Positions 10,026 through 20,046 of a stretch of 64,000 nucleotides of DNA are shown one piece after another. The notes below the pieces were generated by a model. It was not told the origin of the DNA. It saw only the letters and a list, made by a program, of their open reading frames with translations, and did not search any database. The DNA is taken from assembly GCA_030407315.1 (NCBI GenBank), contig JALQPE010002635.1:41091-105090 (forward strand), in the 5' to 3' direction. This DNA comes from Asparagopsis taxiformis (Eukaryota; Rhodophyta; Florideophyceae; Bonnemaisoniales; Bonnemaisoniaceae). Numbering within the stretch: position 1 is the stretch's first letter; every line of letters begins with the position of its first letter. The translations under genes were made by a program, and so were the position numbers.

Positions 10026-10551
10026 TATCCGCTGTTCAGTACGACTTAAAATTGCGTACCTTGCAGAAACACAGTTTTGAAATTGCGTTCGTAAGACGAG
10101 GGGTACATCTGCCGCCAGTCTTTTGAAACGCCGACTGTACTTTACTAATTTAACTTGTCTCATGGTCAGCGATGATATCAACACTTGACCAAAGAGTTTT
10201 GTAACGATTGAGAATGGGAAACGGGGGTTGAATGGATAGAATGCAATTCGAGATGGTATTAGCCCAACATGTAATTCAATAAACTTGGACAGATATTCCA
10301 CCGACACTCTATTAGACTTCTTCCCGTTACACTTTGAAAATGGAATCAAACAGGCCATTTCTTCATACATTTTTCAATTTCCGCCAGGAAATTTTAATTT
10401 TTCAACAACCAATCAGAAAACCTAAAACATCCCTGTGAACCGTCCAGAAATCCGTAACTTCGTCGCCAGTCAAACAACATTCTCCCACGCCCGCCGCCAC
10501 CGCCATCAGCCTTCCTCCCAAACAGTTCTCCAACTATTCCAGACGTTCAAA
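10026..10551. other. Intergenic between microprotein copy 4 and FCF1
   Basis: About 525 bp with no supported ORF. It must hold the FCF1 promoter; no clear TATA box is visible. The last ~100 nt form a C/A-rich leader. Confidence 0.45.
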
Positions 10552-11151
10552 ATGACGCGCATGAAGAAGACCCGCAAATACGCACTAACGAAGCGTCAAA
10601 TATCGCCCAAGGACAAGCGTTTGAAGCTGAAAGAGATCTCCAAACAAAAACATGCTCCAATTGTGGCGAAAAAGACAGATGCGCAAATACTGCGCGAGAA
10701 TCGCAACCCGTCGTCAATGTTCTTCCAGTACAATCCCAACCTCGGCCCGCCATTCCGCGTTCTCATCGATACCAATTTTGTAAACTTCTCCGTTTCCAAC
10801 AAGCTGGACATTTCCCGCTCTATGCTCGATTGTCTCGCGGCGCCCACGACAGTCTGCGTCACCGACTGTGTCATAGCAGAATTGCAAAAGCTACCGAAGA
10901 AATACGCCGTGGCACTGCGCCTTGCGCGTGATAGAAGGTTCAAGAGGCTGGCGTGCTCGCATAAGGGTACCTATGCAGATGATTGTCTTGTGAATCGCGT
11001 TGCAGCGCACAGAGTCTTTATTGTTGCGACGTGTGATAAGGATCTGAAGAGAAGGCTTCGCAAGATTCCTGGTGTACCTGTCATGTATATTTCGGGGCAT
11101 AAGTATATGGTGGAGAGAATGCCGGAGACTTTGGCACCAACATTGAAATAG
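10552..11151 (+). CDS. FCF1: Fcf1/Utp24 rRNA-processing PIN endonuclease
   Basis: 199 aa, the usual length of Fcf1. The basic N-terminus [15 protein letters not shown] is followed by KDxR and [16 protein letters not shown], a family signature. The PIN domain follows, with the first acidic residue in VLIDTNF, then [11 protein letters not shown], a Lys/Arg-rich helix, [10 protein letters not shown] and [19 protein letters not shown]. It ends [15 protein letters not shown]. In yeast this nuclease of the small-subunit processome cleaves pre-rRNA at sites A1/A2 in the nucleolus. The visible acidic residues suggest an active enzyme. The ATG is the first in frame (upstream only a GTG) and gives the conserved MxxxKKTRK start. 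Its stop is 4 nt from the stop of the convergent PRL1 gene, so the 3' UTRs must overlap. Confidence 0.95.
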   Translation: MTRMKKTRKYALTKRQISPKDKRLKLKEISKQKHAPIVAKKTDAQILRENRNPSSMFFQYNPNLGPPFRVLIDTNFVNFSVSNKLDISRSMLDCLAAPTTVCVTDCVIAELQKLPKKYAVALRLARDRRFKRLACSHKGTYADDCLVNRVAAHRVFIVATCDKDLKRRLRKIPGVPVMYISGHKYMVERMPETLAPTLK

Positions 11152-11155
11152 TCAT

Positions 11156-12742
11156 CTAGTATCTCTTCTCATCCAAATTGGGCTTCCAGTTCAGTGGATG
11201 AGTTTCCTTTGTTGCTTCTTCATCCTCCTTCCACATCTTAATTGTCTTATCAGCCTCGCAGGTAATTAATCGACTTCCGCTTCTATCAAATGCCATTGCA
11301 AATATTCCTGCTTCACAGTCTAAACTTCCGGGTTGTACGCGCGTCTTCTCTGTCTGAAAGCAATGCGCCGCCGCATAGTCCCACATGCAGAGCGTTCCGT
11401 TATCGCCCCCACTCGCCATGACACCGTCCTCATTCACCGCGAGTGCATTTACAAGCCCGTCGTGTTGGGTCAGATTGCGCATGAATGTACCCTGTGGCAG
11501 CCCCCAGGTCTTTATCGCATCGGCTGACGCACTGGCAAATGAAAATAAGCGCGGATGTCTCACGAGTGCTCTCACACCTTTTTTGTGGTTGGTCAATGTC
11601 CCCGAGCAACGTCCCGCCGCCAGATCCCACATTCGTATCGTGCTATCCACCGATGCTGATACAATTTGAGGATCGACCACATCTGTCAATAGCGCATTTA
11701 CTGTATCGCGATGGCCAGGTAGCACGAACACGGCCGCTCTGGTTCGGATGTCCCAGACACGAACTGTTGAATCGCGACCACCTGTAACAAGCACGTCAAG
11801 TGTCGGATGTAGAGATGCGCAATAAACTCCGGATAAATGGCCATGATAGTTTCTGATAACTTTGTTCTGTTCCAGATCCCAACACTTGACTGTTTTATCT
11901 TCACCCACAGAAAACATGTATGGGTGTCGTTCTGAGATGACTAAACCCCTCACTGCGGATATATGTCCTGTCAGCGTGAGTTTGAGCCGTCCAGATGCGA
12001 GATCCCAAATCTTTACGGTCCTGTCCGACGAGCCAGTCGCAAACCAGTGGTTTGACGGATCGACCGCCACAGATCGCACCCAACCGAGATGTCCACTAAT
12101 CTGTCTAAACGGTACCCATGGCGCATGCCATTCCGGCGCGTCCTTCGCAAGCGTCAGTGCATTCTTCGTTGATTCCTTTGTGGACTTTACAATGGCAAGC
12201 GTCTCCCTGCCTACATGGGCTGTTTTCTGTGTAGAACGTACAGCATGCGTGTCGACAGCGTCTATAGCGCGCTGAACAGACGCCTCGAGAGCTCCATGTG
12301 CTACGGAGGCTTCACTATGCCTTATCTCAGTCTTTTCCGGCTCGGCATGCTGTTTTGCTATGAGATCCGACGGAGCGGAACGGGCGGGCGGATGTGATAC
12401 ACGTGGTTGGCGAGGACGCGGTCGTTTGGAAATTGCAGCCGTGTGTGGAGGGGCATAGTGGCCGTGGCGATAGCGAATTGCCAGGCTCTGGGCGAGTACT
12501 TCTGAATCCTCAGGCGGTGAAACCTCCAGAAGAGCACTTTGCGCGCCGAAAAAGATCTGAGTTGAGGTCCGGTTGTGATCTACTAGCGCCTTTGCGCGCT
12601 CCTGGGTGTTCATCGCTGCCAACTTTCTTTCGAAGGGGACGGAAGGATGTGATAAGTCAAGTTTTGGTTTCAATTCAGCGCATGAATTATTTTCTGAAAT
12701 ATTGACTGTGTACGCGAAATAATGAACAGATTTATTCGTCAT
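11156..12742 (-). CDS. PRL1: Prp46/PRL1/PLRG1 spliceosomal WD40 protein
   Basis: 528 aa. The N-terminal ~210 residues are polar and low in complexity, with an RPRPRQPR basic patch. The remainder is a seven-bladed WD40 propeller beginning [20 protein letters not shown]. The blades read [45 protein letters not shown] and MWDLAAGR. Diagnostic C-terminal family motifs are [23 protein letters not shown] and THPLNWKP. This is the Prp19-complex (NTC) subunit needed for activation of the spliceosome, in the nucleus. I start at the ATG at 12742; three residues upstream there is only a TTG. The gene is convergent with FCF1 (4-nt gap) and divergent from PFK (204 bp between ATGs). It implies a working splicing machinery in this intron-poor genome. 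Confidence 0.95.
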   Translation of the reverse strand: MTNKSVHYFAYTVNISENNSCAELKPKLDLSHPSVPFERKLAAMNTQERAKALVDHNRTSTQIFFGAQSALLEVSPPEDSEVLAQSLAIRYRHGHYAPPHTAAISKRPRPRQPRVSHPPARSAPSDLIAKQHAEPEKTEIRHSEASVAHGALEASVQRAIDAVDTHAVRSTQKTAHVGRETLAIVKSTKESTKNALTLAKDAPEWHAPWVPFRQISGHLGWVRSVAVDPSNHWFATGSSDRTVKIWDLASGRLKLTLTGHISAVRGLVISERHPYMFSVGEDKTVKCWDLEQNKVIRNYHGHLSGVYCASLHPTLDVLVTGGRDSTVRVWDIRTRAAVFVLPGHRDTVNALLTDVVDPQIVSASVDSTIRMWDLAAGRCSGTLTNHKKGVRALVRHPRLFSFASASADAIKTWGLPQGTFMRNLTQHDGLVNALAVNEDGVMASGGDNGTLCMWDYAAAHCFQTEKTRVQPGSLDCEAGIFAMAFDRSGSRLITCEADKTIKMWKEDEEATKETHPLNWKPNLDEKRY

Positions 12743-12946
12743 GTTGGCCAATCAATTTTCCACACGTATTGCGGATGCCATACGGCGCATGTACATTGAT
12801 CCATAGCGACCAATCACAAGTTGAAATACAGAAAAAACTATGCACCGTAGTTACTGAGTATTTACATTACTTTTTCAGGCGATTGTCATTACGTGTCTGA
12901 TACCTCTCTGACGGGCACCAACTCACTCTAAACTATTTCGGTAACG
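12743..12946. promoter_or_regulatory. Shared divergent promoter region, PRL1 / PFK
   Basis: Only 204 bp separate the two ATGs, so both promoters and leaders must fit here. No TATAAA is visible; AT-rich sequence lies near 12855-12875. Confidence 0.5.
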
Positions 12947-14787
12947 ATGCCTCATTCGCCCACCAAGACGCAGTCGATCACCATCGCCAGCCTTGCAGTT
13001 CCCAAAGCCAGTTCGTCTGTCAAAATGTCCCGTCCTCCGACAGCAGCCGCGCCCATTGTCCGCACCAAGACGCTTGACACTGTTAACCTCGCACCAGAAG
13101 ACGATGTACAGTCGACGCATGATCTGCCAAAAATTATCCGTGATGCACAGGTAACGTACGACGACAACGCGTCCAAGATAACTGCCCCTCGCTTTGCTAA
13201 ATTCTCCAAGATCGTCTTCCCGCGTCCGAGCCAATGTCTCGAACCGCAGCACATTTCCTCCTGGGCCACCGTCGGCTCCTTCCCCAGTCCGCTAGGATCC
13301 GACCCCTCCGGCCAGAGCAACCTCGGCATGAGCTTTGTCGGCGCCAATGAAACCATTCTTGTCGACATTATTTCAGACGCGGAGAACACTACCATGTGCC
13401 GCGAATTCTACCGTGCAGGTCCCAGAGCGCTGCTCGCTTTTCATCCGCGCAATATGGTCCGTGCATGTATCGTCACCTGCGGCGGTTTGTGTCCTGGCCT
13501 TAATTCTGTTATTCGTGAGCTGGTGATTACGCTTTCGCAGTTGTATGGCGTTCAGAATATTTCTGGGATTCCATATGGCTATCGTGGATTCTATTCGACC
13601 CATCTCAAGCTTATTCCACTTACGGAGGATAAGGTTCAGTCCATTCATCATGATGGTGGCAGTATATTGGGCTCTTCGCGTGGCGGCCATAATACCAAGA
13701 TGATTTGCGATGCAATCCAGACCATGGGCTTCAATCAGATCTACATTATTGGTGGGGATGGTACCCATCGTGGTGCTGTGAAGATTTTTGAAGAACTCAG
13801 GGCCCGTCGCTATTTGGCTGCAGTTGTAGGCATCCCGAAGACAATTGATAATGACATTGCGTTGATAGACAAGTCATTTGGATTTGACACAGCAGTGGAA
13901 GAAGCGCAACGAAGCATCAAGTGTGCAAAAACAGAGGCAAAGAGTGCACTTAACGGAATAGGACTCGTGAAACTTATGGGTAGACACTCGGGTCAGATTG
14001 CAATGTTTTCTACGCTCGCATCTAGGGATGTAGATTGCTGTCTCATTCCTGAGGTCAAATTTGAACTTGAAGGTAAGTGTGGTCTTTTCCAGTACATTGA
14101 GGATAAGTTACGATCGAAGGGGCACATGGTCATTGTGATTGCCGAAGGTGCCGGGCTAGAACTTGTAGAGAAAGAACAAGTCACCACTGGCTTTGACGCG
14201 TCAGGGAATAAGCACTTGCCCGACGTCGGCCTGTGGTTGAAGAATAAGATTAACGAAGATTTTAAGAAGCGTGGAAGGGAGATCAATTTGAAGCTCATCG
14301 ATCCTACATACGAAATTCGCTCCGTCCCTGCTAATGCCAGCGACAATTTGCACTGCTCACTTCTTGCACAAAGCGCTGTTCACGGTGCCATGTACGGCTT
14401 TTCAGGGTTTTCTGTCGGATTGATCAACACACATTTCGTTCTCATCCCCATGGAGGAAATTTGCCATCGCGGACGAACGAAAGGTAAGTGTTCCAGTTTT
14501 TCCATCGGCATACGCGTTTATTCTTCGATTCTGACTTGGATGTTCATTCCCGTTTTTGATTTGCAGTGGATGTGAAAAGCCGAATGTGGCAACGTGTGAT
14601 TTCAACAACCCATCAACCACGTCTCTCGGCCGTCTCTCCCTACAAGAAGGATTCGACTGTGACTAGTGCGATGGAAGACGTCAGCATAACAGCTAATGAA
14701 CAGATGGTAACGATAACAACGCCGGCGGACAGTGAGCCAACCATCGAGGAGCCATACGAAGACGAACAAGTGAAGGCAACGTCTTGA
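12947..14787 (+). CDS. PFK: Plant-type ATP-dependent 6-phosphofructokinase (two exons)
   Basis: Join of 12947-14483 and 14567-14787, about 585 aa. It catalyses the committed glycolytic step, fructose-6-phosphate to fructose-1,6-bisphosphate. The N-terminal ~150 residues are variable and show no clear transit peptide. The core contains REFYRAGPR, VTCGGLCPGLNSVIRE (about 178), GYRGFYS, GGDGTHRGA (about 269), PKTIDNDIALID (about 297), GRHSGQIAMFSTLAS and IPEVKFELEG. GGDGT (Gly where the PPi enzyme has Asp) with PKTIDND matches plant-type ATP-PFKs. Splicing restores the conserved end VDVKSRMWQRVISTTHQP in exon 2; without it the protein would end in intron sequence. The acidic C-terminal tail is ~40 residues. 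The gene is divergent from PRL1 and convergent with the CorA-like gene. Confidence 0.93.
14484..14566 (+). other. Intron in PFK (83 nt)
   Basis: GTAAGT donor and TTTGCAG acceptor after a T-rich tract. It is a phase 1 intron. Joining restores RTK-V-DVKSRMWQR, the expected family C-terminus. Confidence 0.88.
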
Positions 14788-15165
14788 CTGTGTAAGAGGG
14801 ATTTTGAAGTGCCGGAGTAGCGAGGATACTGATAGCGGTTTACGTTTGGTGTAGGCTGGACATACAATAATCCAAATGTTGGCATGTACACAAGCGTTAT
14901 TTGCCTATTCTCATGTGTTGCTTCGAAAAATGTTCTGCCGTAAGCTTCTCTTGCTACTTGGAGGCAAACCTATCCAAGTCGTTTTCTAGTAAGTGTATGC
15001 CGACGCACAGAGGGAACCTGACACGCACGCAATCAAGTTTTTGTGCCCTTGTCTGCACCGACCGCTAGAAATCGGTTCCATTTGGTGGATGAGCGAAGCT
15101 TCGTTCAAAAACAAGGAGTTTGGGCGACGAGCAACGAATTGGGGATGAGGTGTATAGTTGAGCGC
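14788..15165. other. Intergenic between convergent PFK and CorA-like genes
   Basis: 378 bp with both 3' ends. No ORF on either strand shows coding character. Confidence 0.5.
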
Positions 15166-16191
15166 TCACATCCAGCCCTTCTTCCGAAAAATTATAATCT
15201 GAAGCAACACCACAACAGCCACAACGACCCAGAAAATGCTGTAACTCCACTTGCCGAGCAGTTCGGGCATGTATTTGAAATTCATCCCTTCAATGCCAGC
15301 AAGAAAGGTCAATGGCACAAATATTGTGGTGACTATTGTTAGCGTCTGCATAACTTCCTGCATTCGATTGTTTTGTCTCGCCAGTTGTAGTTCCAGTAGG
15401 GAATGAGCGCACAGCCGGTAACTCTCCAAAACGTCTAGAATGAACGACACAATTTCTTGCGCATCCCGCAAATGTCTACTTGAATGTTCTGAAAGCCATT
15501 GTTCCGACAGCATGGAGAGCGTCATGAGGCAGTGGCGCATTGGCCAGATGCTCGTCCTGAGGGCAGCAATATATCGTTTGGACTGTGTGATACGCAACGT
15601 AACGTTGCATCTACCTTGAAACGCTAGACTCGGGTTGTCTGACAAAATGATCTGTTCGAGTGTGTCCAGTTCCTCACCTGCAAGCTCCAACGCTGGGAAG
15701 AAGCTTTCCAGTAAGGCATGCATGAGAACGAACATCAAGTCTGAAACTTGTTTGTTTCGGACACCGTGCACATTATTGCGGAGGACGTGCAGCAATAGAT
15801 GAGGTGAGTGTGTCCGCGAATTTGGACCTGACTGCACGCAAACGACCACTTTGTCCGTGCAGAGAAGTGCTGTTTGGAGCAAGTTGCTCCGGACGGGGAG
15901 ATGGGCAACGACAAGGAGAGTGTTCTCGTACAGTCGTACATAGGGGCGTGCTGAGGGAGTTACTACGGCGCGAAGAGCATCAGGATGCAGTTGATGGTGT
16001 TTTTCGAGGAGATGAGAGATGCGCGATTCAATTTGGCGGAGATGGATGTAGCGCGTTGTGTATGGTGTATGCAGCACGGTCGACAGAGTAGATAGGTCGT
16101 GACAGTGAAAATGTTCAACGGTCGTGGAGTCATAGTCTATGACGGTAGCTAATGGAGATGTAGTTGGACGATGTTGCGACTGGCGGAGCAT
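15166..16191 (-). CDS. CorA-like divalent cation (Mg2+) transporter
   Basis: 341 aa. The N-terminal ~275 residues are the soluble alpha/beta and long-helix domain (HLRQIESRISHLLEKHHQLHP, then an ALRTSIWPMRHCL helix). Two closely spaced C-terminal membrane helices follow: TLTIVTTIFVPLTFLAGIEG and SIFWVVVAVVVLLQIIIF. The loop between them carries GMNF, the GMN signature that forms the selectivity filter of the CorA/Mrs2 superfamily. The C-terminus KKGWM is basic, as in bacterial-type CorA. Length fits bacterial and lower-eukaryote CorA rather than longer Alr1 types. I infer a plasma-membrane or organellar Mg2+ (possibly Co2+/Zn2+) channel. The start is an ATG with no in-frame alternative upstream. 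It is divergent from AMPK-gamma. Confidence 0.92.
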   Translation of the reverse strand: MLRQSQHRPTTSPLATVIDYDSTTVEHFHCHDLSTLSTVLHTPYTTRYIHLRQIESRISHLLEKHHQLHPDALRAVVTPSARPYVRLYENTLLVVAHLPVRSNLLQTALLCTDKVVVCVQSGPNSRTHSPHLLLHVLRNNVHGVRNKQVSDLMFVLMHALLESFFPALELAGEELDTLEQIILSDNPSLAFQGRCNVTLRITQSKRYIAALRTSIWPMRHCLMTLSMLSEQWLSEHSSRHLRDAQEIVSFILDVLESYRLCAHSLLELQLARQNNRMQEVMQTLTIVTTIFVPLTFLAGIEGMNFKYMPELLGKWSYSIFWVVVAVVVLLQIIIFRKKGWM

Positions 16192-16752
16192 GATGCTGGC
16201 AGTAGAAGGTCATGACGATTGTTGGCGGTGTAGTGATGGACGACGAGTTTTGAAGAGGGTAGGAAAGATGGAACGGTGGCTGGCGACTTGGAACGATGGC
16301 AGAGCGGAAGTGGTGTGAGATGATTTCGAAGAAGAAGATTTACTGGTTGAACGTCTGCAGTGATGCACGATATACTAGTGAGTAGACTGAATCATTGCGG
16401 CTACTGTCTCTGACCGGGTGTCGCAGTAAAGTCGGGCATTGATCACGACATCCCAATAGCGGAACGTGGCGTCAAAGTTGCATGTAGTGTCAGGCTGTCT
16501 CGCATGAACCTTTTGATAGGTAGTCGTGACGGACTTGGCGGAAAGCAGACTTCGGCGCGTGTGAATGGACGAAAACTGGACAACAAGCGCACAACTGACT
16601 GTACAGTAGTAAAAAAAGTTGATAAATTATGTGCCCATAAATCCCAAACTGCCACCATCGCAGTAACTCGTTTCTGCCCGCAAGCGCCAATCTCACCCGT
16701 TCAACCTTATATCACTTCGACTATCGGCCACCATCCACGCGCGTCGCGCGTC
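16192..16752. promoter_or_regulatory. Divergent intergenic region, CorA-like / AMPK-gamma
   Basis: 561 bp between the two ATGs. An in-frame open stretch (from 16504) precedes the AMPK-gamma ATG but is not conserved with the family. No clear TATA box on the plus strand; AT-rich around 16605-16630. Confidence 0.45.
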
Positions 16753-17807
16753 ATGGCTACCGACGATGCCATGGACGTCGAGTCCAGTGCAGCATTCGGT
16801 ATGGAAGTCGACCGCGGTGCAGACCGCTATGCGCAGTCTCTTCAATTGGCCCGCCGCGTCGTGGTGGCTTTCATGCGCGACCGTCGCGCCGAAGAGATCG
16901 TGCCTGTCAATTCGCGCGTTGTCGTCATCGACGCCAACATCACACTCCGTCAGGCGTTTCGTGCCTTATTGCAGAACGGTATGTCATGCGATTTACTCAT
17001 CCGTCACTCACAACCGCAATCACTAACTGGTTCCTAGGTGTCCGAGCTGCGCCCGTGATCGACACATCGACCAATGCCTATACCAGCATGATTTCTGTGT
17101 CGGACATTGTGGACACATTGCTCCACTTCTATTTCACATCGCCCACGGCCATTGCGCAGGGCCTCTCTGAAAACACTGTATCGCTGTGGTACACACTTCA
17201 CCCGCCGGCGCCGTTCCAGTATGCTCCTGCTGAAGCGACTTTGTACGACGCTTGCATCCAGTTACGCGATTTGCGCATCCACCGATTGCCAATCCTTTCT
17301 CAATGTGGCACATTGCTCTACACTCTCGGCCATCGACGCGTGCTCCGCTTTCTTCACGCGCAATTTGGCGGTGCCGATGCGCATGCAGGGCGAATGTTCA
17401 CCCTCAGCATATCGTCTCTCGCGATCGGAACGTATACAGCAATTGATACCGTGCGTGATACAGACAGTGTTGTCAGCTGCCTCCAGGCGATGAAGACTCG
17501 CAATTTATCTGCCGTACCTGTTGTGAACGAACGCACAGAGCTTGTCAACGTCTTTTCTCGCACGGATTCTGCCGCGTTTGTCTCGGCTGACGTCGCCGAA
17601 TTGCTGGAGCGCCCCGTTGCGGAGGTACTGGCCGAGTGCAGACCATTTGTTGCCGCGACTTGCCGACGGGAGGATAGTCTTGGCGTTGTTTTTGAAAAGT
17701 TTGAACAGTCTGGCCGACATAGATTGTACGTCGTGAACGATGCCGCTGTTGTAGAGGGCGTCGTCTCTCTTAGTGATTTGTTGCGCTATTTTCTGGATGC
17801 GTTCTAA
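16753..17807 (+). CDS. SNF4: AMPK/SnRK1 gamma subunit (Snf4-like, four CBS repeats)
   Basis: Join of 16753-16978 and 17038-17807, 331 aa, the same size class as short eukaryotic gamma subunits. Four CBS repeats are readable. The first spans FMRDRRAEEIVPVNSRVVVIDANITLRQAFRALLQN and continues across the intron into GVRAAPVIDTSTNAYTSMISVSDIVDTL. The second contains TLYDACIQLRDLRIHRLPIL. The third contains DSVVSCLQAMKTRNLSAVPVV followed by NVFSRTDSAAFVSA. The fourth contains SLGVVFEKFEQSGRHRLYVV and VVSLSDLLRYFLD. They form two Bateman domains that bind adenine nucleotides and tune the kinase to energy state. MATDDAMDVESS is the most likely start. Splicing is needed to join CBS1. Confidence 0.93.
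16979..17037 (+). other. Intron in AMPK-gamma gene (59 nt)
   Basis: GTATGT donor, CTAAC branch-like motif about 15 nt before the TAG acceptor. It is a phase 1 intron; joining gives LLQN-G-VRAAPVID, the conserved CBS1 sequence. Confidence 0.88.
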
Positions 17808-18637
17808 GACCACGTGCGAAGCTCATGAGTTCGCCGCGTGACACAAGTGCTATTTAAAGCATCTCTTTGCTTTTGATCAGACCAGTCCATACGTGTGCAC
17901 CACGCCGCACCTGCGCTGGTGATGCACCGCGGATGGATCTACAAGTTTACTTTATTTGATGTAACCAGCCAAAGCCGTTCATGTTTTCGTGGCAATCGTC
18001 AAGTGTTTCGAAAGGCACCCCCGTTATGTCGGTTACCGCGCTCGCAAGAGCCAGCTAAGCCAACAATAGCCACCGCATTGAGAAGCTATGCGTAATGTTT
18101 TGATATCAAGGCAGGACAAGTAGTAACTCTATGTTTTGTGTGCCCACACTCTACAAATGAACCAACTTTACGTTTGCAAGAATTTTGTAACATAGATCTC
18201 ACCGCTTAACCAGATTTGTTTTACTCTCAGGCTGCGAACGGCTTAAACTTTTTCAAACTCGCGTAGCGTGCGAGGCTCATTCATCTACATGATAGCTATG
18301 CGTTCTGCATGATGAATCTGCAGAACGACTGTTTCCCAGTCAAGTTGCGCAACGCAGCGGCCTGCTACGATCAGTTTGTCAGTCTTGGAGTGCAGCGTCT
18401 ACTGCGAGTCGGTTGACTCGATTTAGATACCCACCGCCAAATTACCCGTTTGCAGCGATCAGCAATCTGTGGAGAAACTTTTGATAGTCTGTCCATATTC
18501 ACAACATGTCATTTCCAACAAAAACCGTGCTGCATCCTCGCCAATCCACGTCCCGACCCACCGTCGACCTTTGGTGCACAACTCGCACCTCAGCTGCACC
18601 CACCGCCAGAACCCGCTTCACATTTGATACATATCAA
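17808..18637. other. Intergenic between convergent AMPK-gamma and LSM14 genes
   Basis: 830 bp. Small plus-strand ORFs here and opposite LSM14 show no domain. No repeat seen. Confidence 0.5.
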
Positions 18638-19861
18638 CTATGCGCGTTCCGATTCGTCATTACGCGTCGGCGCCGGTCTAGATCCGTACGGATAACCTCT
18701 GCCTCCACTCCTGTTTCGCCCACGGTTCGCATTCCTACGCCCCCTATTGCGGTACGAGCGATGACGGTAACCTCCAGTCTCTCCAAATGTCTCAAAGTCG
18801 GTCGCGCGACGTTGCGCGGCATTCGTCCTGTCCGAGCCAACGGTTTTATCTGTGGCCAGGTCGTCGAAGAACGACTTTGACTTGTCGTAACGCACCTCGA
18901 CGGGCGGGAAGGTGTCGGTACTACCATCGTTTTCTGCAGATTGGATGGTCGCCTTGGAGAACTTGGAGTTCATGGTTGCAAAATCAAAGTCTTCGTCCGG
19001 AATTTTTATTCCTGGACCGCGACGCCAGTTTCGACGCGGACGGCTAGACGAGTTTGGACCGCCGTTCTGTCGGCCATTCGGAGGCCTCTGATTGTTGCGC
19101 GTACTTGCACCCGCGCCATTAGGAACGTTTTGATGAGGCAACTGTTGCTCAGACGAGTTACCGTTGGAACCGTTCTGAATCTGGCTGTTATCGCCGTCAC
19201 GCTTGCTCGGGTCCGCTGGAAGCGGGCGACGGGAATTTTGCGCACGTGCCGGGACGGGTTGCGCACCGGATACTGACGGTGATTTGTGCTCGTCTGAACG
19301 CTGCGGCTTTTTCGCTTCGAGGTCCTGACCTGGAGGGGGGCCCCATGCGCGCGGGGTCGGAAGATGGGCAGGAACTGGCGCGGACGGCGTCGGCGGAGGT
19401 GCGGATTTGACTGCGGGCGGCGATTCTTTTGGTTCGGGTTTCGGCAGCTGAGGAGTCGGCTGCTGCGCAGGTGCGGGCACAGGTTGGGGCTCGGGAGCGG
19501 CTGGTGATGATTTAGATTGTGTAGTTTGCGTAGGTTTCACGGCGTCAGTCGTCGTTTCGCGCGATGGGGTCGGGAGAAACTGCAAGTCGAGAATATCTGG
19601 ACCGCGGAATATGATGAAGGAATATACATGAGTTGATGGTTCGACAGGACCTTCTTCACGATGACGACCTTCGGTGCCGAAAGACTTTACGTCTTTGAGA
19701 GCGACAGTGCTGGCTTTTGTGTCAATGGTGTACAGGGTGCCTACATAGCGAATACCGCTGCGTGAGATGAGGGAGATTAGACTGCCGACGTAAGGCACCT
19801 TTGGAGCAGAGGAGGCTGCGGGAGCTGGAGCAGGGGCGGCGACTGGTTGTGAGTCGGACAT
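18638..19861 (-). CDS. LSM14: Lsm14/Scd6/RAP55 P-body protein
   Basis: 407 aa. The N-terminal LSm14 domain (about residues 20-100) reads [20 protein letters not shown], then [26 protein letters not shown] and [17 protein letters not shown] long Pro/Ala/Gln-rich linker follows, then the FDF box ([18 protein letters not shown]), an FFD box ([11 protein letters not shown]), a TFG box ([18 protein letters not shown]) and RG/RGG-rich ends. This order LSm-FDF-FFD-TFG-RGG is diagnostic for Scd6/Lsm14. The family represses translation and promotes decapping through Dhh1/DDX6 and eIF4G in cytoplasmic P-bodies. The ATG at 19861 gives MSDSQPV; the frame upstream holds only a TTG. It has the same orientation as the membrane-protein gene that follows. 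Confidence 0.94.
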   Translation of the reverse strand: MSDSQPVAAPAPAPAASSAPKVPYVGSLISLISRSGIRYVGTLYTIDTKASTVALKDVKSFGTEGRHREEGPVEPSTHVYSFIIFRGPDILDLQFLPTPSRETTTDAVKPTQTTQSKSSPAAPEPQPVPAPAQQPTPQLPKPEPKESPPAVKSAPPPTPSAPVPAHLPTPRAWGPPPGQDLEAKKPQRSDEHKSPSVSGAQPVPARAQNSRRPLPADPSKRDGDNSQIQNGSNGNSSEQQLPHQNVPNGAGASTRNNQRPPNGRQNGGPNSSSRPRRNWRRGPGIKIPDEDFDFATMNSKFSKATIQSAENDGSTDTFPPVEVRYDKSKSFFDDLATDKTVGSDRTNAAQRRATDFETFGETGGYRHRSYRNRGRRNANRGRNRSGGRGYPYGSRPAPTRNDESERA

Positions 19862-20046
19862 GGCGATGCGTCGGGAAGAGTAGTGCGGGTGTGAAAGAGC
19901 GAGTGCGTTGAAAGGGTTCAAATCTGGAAGATGAGAGATTTATAACTTTGTTCTGTTCTAATCGATGGAATTAGATTAGAGATCTATTTTCTGCATCATA
20001 TGTTAATTGGGCATTTAATCGGCCGCAGCATTTCGACGACCTTTGC

